A stretch of 64,000 nucleotides of DNA from Pseudomonas baetica. Its GTDB lineage: Bacteria > Pseudomonadota > Gammaproteobacteria > Pseudomonadales > Pseudomonadaceae. The stretch spans positions 3,771,001 through 3,835,000 of the forward strand of contig NZ_PHHE01000001.1 in the NCBI RefSeq assembly GCF_002813455.1, read 5' to 3'. Below are positions 62,291 to 64,000 of the stretch, piece after piece. Position numbers and translations under genes: made by a program. The number at the start of each line of letters is the position of its first letter. Within the stretch, counting starts at the first letter, position 1. The notes below the pieces were generated by a model, which was not told the DNA's origin, made no database searches, and saw nothing but the letters and a program-made list of their open reading frames with translations.

Positions 62291-62330
62291 GCGGCTACGC
62301 TGATGGGCATGGCCCAAGGATGAGAAATAC

Positions 62331-62744
62331 ATGGAAACCCTGACCACCCTGACAATCCTTCACGTCGCGGCGACCGTGGTGATAATCGCGAGCGGGCTGG
62401 GGCTTGCCGCCCTGACCTGGCGTAATCGCAGCGAAGGGCCGGCCAGCACGATGCAGCGTCCGTGGCTGTTTATCTGGTGTTTGATGCTGATCGGCATGTT
62501 TAGCATGCCCTTCACCGGCTGGTGGCTGGTGCACCTGGTGGGCTGGCCCTTGGGTCAGTTCTGGATTCTGGGCTCCAGCGTGATCTATGCCGTGGCCACG
62601 TTCAGTGCGGTCTGGCTACTTGTTCGGCTGAATCGGCTGTGGACAAGCGGGGTTGGCAATCGCAAATTCAATCTGGCGCTGGCGATTGTCAGCGGTGTCG
62701 GATTTTTCGCCATTGCGGCGTTGATGGGGGCCAAGCCGGTTTAG
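62331..62744 (+). CDS. Small membrane protein, DUF2269-like
   Basis: The 137-aa protein has four predicted helices: LTILHVAATVVIIASGLGLA, WLFIWCLMLIGMFSMPFTGW, FWILGSSVIYAVATFSAVWL and ALAIVSGVGFFAIAALMGA. The initial TILHV and the overall layout fit the DUF2269 family of inner-membrane proteins, of unknown function. It starts 40 bp after ilvA and may be co-transcribed. A REPIN separates it from the convergent HAD gene. Confidence 0.75.
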   Translation: METLTTLTILHVAATVVIIASGLGLAALTWRNRSEGPASTMQRPWLFIWCLMLIGMFSMPFTGWWLVHLVGWPLGQFWILGSSVIYAVATFSAVWLLVRLNRLWTSGVGNRKFNLALAIVSGVGFFAIAALMGAKPV

Positions 62745-62767
62745 GGCTTGAGACCGAGTCGGCACTA

Positions 62768-62844
62768 TTCGCGAGCAAGCCCGCTCCCACATTGGATCTG
62801 TGAACGACACAGATCCAATGTGGGAGCGGGCTTGCTCGCGAAGG
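62768..62844. repeat. REPIN forming a near-perfect 35-bp inverted repeat
   Basis: Unlike the other copies, the whole element is symmetrical. The standard arm TTCGCGAGCAAGCCCGCTCC is continued by CACATTGGATCTGTG, and the complement of all this follows after only AACGA. It ends a few bases from the HAD gene stop. Confidence 0.9.
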
Positions 62845-62849
62845 CGTAA

Positions 62850-63506
62850 TCAGTCGCGCAACGAAATCACCGGCCAGCCACGCTTCTGGGCTTCAGCACG
62901 CAGATTCGGATCCGGATCCACCGCCACCGGGTTCGCCACCTGCTCCAGCAGCGGCAAATCATTCATCGAGTCGCTATAGAAGTAGCTGTCTTCCAGCGAA
63001 TACCCGGTCTCTTCCAGCCAGCGGTTCAGGCGCGTTACCTTGCCTTCGCGAAAGCACGGAATGTCAGTGCTGCGCCCGGTGTAACGGCCATCGACCATCT
63101 CGCATTCGGTGGCGATCAGGGTTTCAACGCCCAGACGCACGGCAATCGGCGCGGTAACGAAACGGTTGGTCGCGGTGATGATCACCAGCTTGTCGCCGGC
63201 GTCGCGGTGCTTTTTCAGCAGCTCCAGCGCTTTGGGCAGCACGATCGGCTCGATGCAGTCGCGCATGTAATCGCTGTGCCATTGATCGAGCACGGCCATT
63301 TCGGTGCGCCCGAGGATCTCCAGGCAGAAATTCAGGTAGGCGGCGTTATCCAGCTTGCCGGCCAGGTAATCCTGATAGAACTCGTCATTGCGCGCCTTGT
63401 ATGTGATCGGGTCGAGGAAGCCGCGTTCACACAGATAGTCGCCCCAGGCGTGATCGCTGTCGCCGCCCAGAAGGGTGTTGTCCAAATCGAAGAGTGCCAG
63501 GCGCAT
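62850..63506 (-). CDS. HAD-IB family phosphatase
   Basis: The 218-aa haloacid dehalogenase-superfamily hydrolase has motif [15 protein letters not shown] (nucleophile Asp7, acid Asp9), motif II VIITATN (Thr), motif III Lys in REGKVTRLN and motif [16 protein letters not shown]. It is in the IB (phosphoserine-phosphatase-like) subgroup. The P. aeruginosa homologue in this position (PA0335) has been discussed as a histidinol-phosphate phosphatase, as far as I recall; the substrate is therefore uncertain. It is divergent from rppH. Confidence 0.88.
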   Translation of the reverse strand: MRLALFDLDNTLLGGDSDHAWGDYLCERGFLDPITYKARNDEFYQDYLAGKLDNAAYLNFCLEILGRTEMAVLDQWHSDYMRDCIEPIVLPKALELLKKHRDAGDKLVIITATNRFVTAPIAVRLGVETLIATECEMVDGRYTGRSTDIPCFREGKVTRLNRWLEETGYSLEDSYFYSDSMNDLPLLEQVANPVAVDPDPNLRAEAQKRGWPVISLRD

Positions 63507-63589
63507 TGCAGTTACCCGCTGATAAGTCAGTAAAAAGGCGACAAGAATACGGTCTTTTCACAAGAGTGCACATAAGGTAGGAAGCTTCG

Positions 63590-63619
63590 TTGCCGCCTTA
63601 TCAAGCTTTGTGGAACAAT
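63590..63619 (+). promoter_or_regulatory. Candidate promoter of rppH
   Basis: TTGCCG (63590-63595) and AACAAT (63614-63619) are spaced 18 bp apart, ~30 bp before the GTG start. This is a moderate match to sigma70. Confidence 0.3.
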
Positions 63620-63649
63620 GCGGCGACATGCGTTTGCGAGGTTGTTGCC

Positions 63650-64000
63650 GTGATCGACCCCGATGGTTTCCGTCCCAATGTCGGGATCATTCTGACGAAT
63701 GACGCCGGCCAGGTGCTATGGGCTCGCCGTATCAATCAAGATGCCTGGCAGTTTCCACAGGGGGGAATCAACCCTGAAGAGACGCCGGAGGACGCCTTGT
63801 ACCGCGAGCTGAACGAAGAAGTTGGCCTGGAACGTGAAGATGTTGAAATACTCGCCTGTACTCGGGGCTGGTTGCGCTATCGTTTGCCGCAACGTCTGGT
63901 GCGTACCCACAGCCAACCGCTGTGCATCGGCCAGAAACAGAAGTGGTTTCTCCTGCGCCTGATCTCCAATGAGCAGCGGGTGCGGATGGATTTGACCGGT
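63650..64000 (+). CDS. rppH: RNA pyrophosphohydrolase RppH, partial (cut by window edge)
   Basis: The first 117 codons are present. Translation from the GTG at 63650 reads [20 protein letters not shown], the exact type of start used by RppH/NudH. The Nudix box runs from Gly39 to Leu60 ([11 protein letters not shown], then RELNEEVGL), with the catalytic glutamates in place. The segment [20 protein letters not shown] follows. RppH removes pyrophosphate from the 5' end of mRNAs, triggering RNase E decay. The remainder lies to the right of the window. It is divergent from the HAD phosphatase gene. Confidence 0.95.
   Translation, partial: MIDPDGFRPNVGIILTNDAGQVLWARRINQDAWQFPQGGINPEETPEDALYRELNEEVGLEREDVEILACTRGWLRYRLPQRLVRTHSQPLCIGQKQKWFLLRLISNEQRVRMDLTG

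Noticed and set aside
60689..62347. 552-codon minus-strand ORF across ilvA
   Set aside because: It is antisense to a textbook IlvA. The codon-position-shadow composition (rich in His, Val, Asp, Gly and Arg) and absence of motifs mark it as spurious.

Overview
The window is a chromosome segment of a Pseudomonas species, most likely of the P. fluorescens group. Evidence is the high GC, the gene order of two conserved Pseudomonas blocks, the Pseudomonas-type polyamine (spu) and alkanesulfonate (ssu) clusters, and some fifteen REP/REPIN inverted repeats of the fluorescens type (cores such as GGGAGCGAGCCTGCTCGCGA) between genes. It is mostly core genome. I found no prophage, CRISPR array, tRNA or rRNA, and only one insertion sequence.

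Left block (1-22,900). A partial ygfA, 6S RNA, zapA and a small coiled-coil gene face an aerobic ubiquinone run (UPF0149 gene, pepP, ubiH, a DUF4442 gene, ubiI). Next come a Fur-box-preceded ferric-iron binding protein and fused permease without an ATPase, then glycine cleavage (gcvT-gcvH, and gcvP as a separate unit). Then follow a DUF2388 protein, an NfeD/stomatin pair, an orphan GspE-like ATPase, an ACT-like protein, an Lrp regulator, a CYTH/CHAD protein, argE and argA. From memory this matches the PA5228-PA5204 order of P. aeruginosa PAO1.

Sulfur module (22,977-31,599). A solitary tauA-like gene diverges from an OprD-type porin. These are followed by the 1-Cys peroxiredoxin lsfA and a complete ssuEADCBF operon. 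An 18-base AT-rich motif is shared, with one mismatch, by the tauA and lsfA upstream regions, and a shorter relative lies upstream of ssuE. The module supplies sulfite from organosulfonates when sulfate is scarce. A TetR regulator closes it.

Right block (32,600-64,000). The polyamine catabolism and uptake cluster comes first: spuI on the minus strand, then spuB, spuC, spuD, spuE, spuF, spuG and spuH. In the spuA position there is only a truncated, decayed ORF that lacks the catalytic part of the gamma-glutamyl-GABA hydrolase. After it come an HD hydrolase/GlxA regulator pair, a penicillin-acylase-family protein (HacB-like AHL acylase), a thioredoxin-like protein with a CxC pair, an alpha/beta hydrolase, DUF2059, a 2OG-Fe oxygenase, DUF523, a short periplasmic binding protein and DUF4399. 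Then come a complete IS3-family element (exact ends, CGT target duplication, A6G frameshift site), serA diverging from a D-2-hydroxyglutarate dehydrogenase, an FAH-family gene, tandem SdiA-regulated paralogues, rpiA, ilvA, a small membrane protein, a HAD phosphatase and a partial rppH. This resembles PAO1 PA0296-PA0336.

I see no convincing novel defence or biosynthetic system. The most interesting points are the spuA decay, the shared sulfur-promoter motif at a block junction, the orphan tauA and GspE, the compressed binding protein, and the diversity of REP elements.
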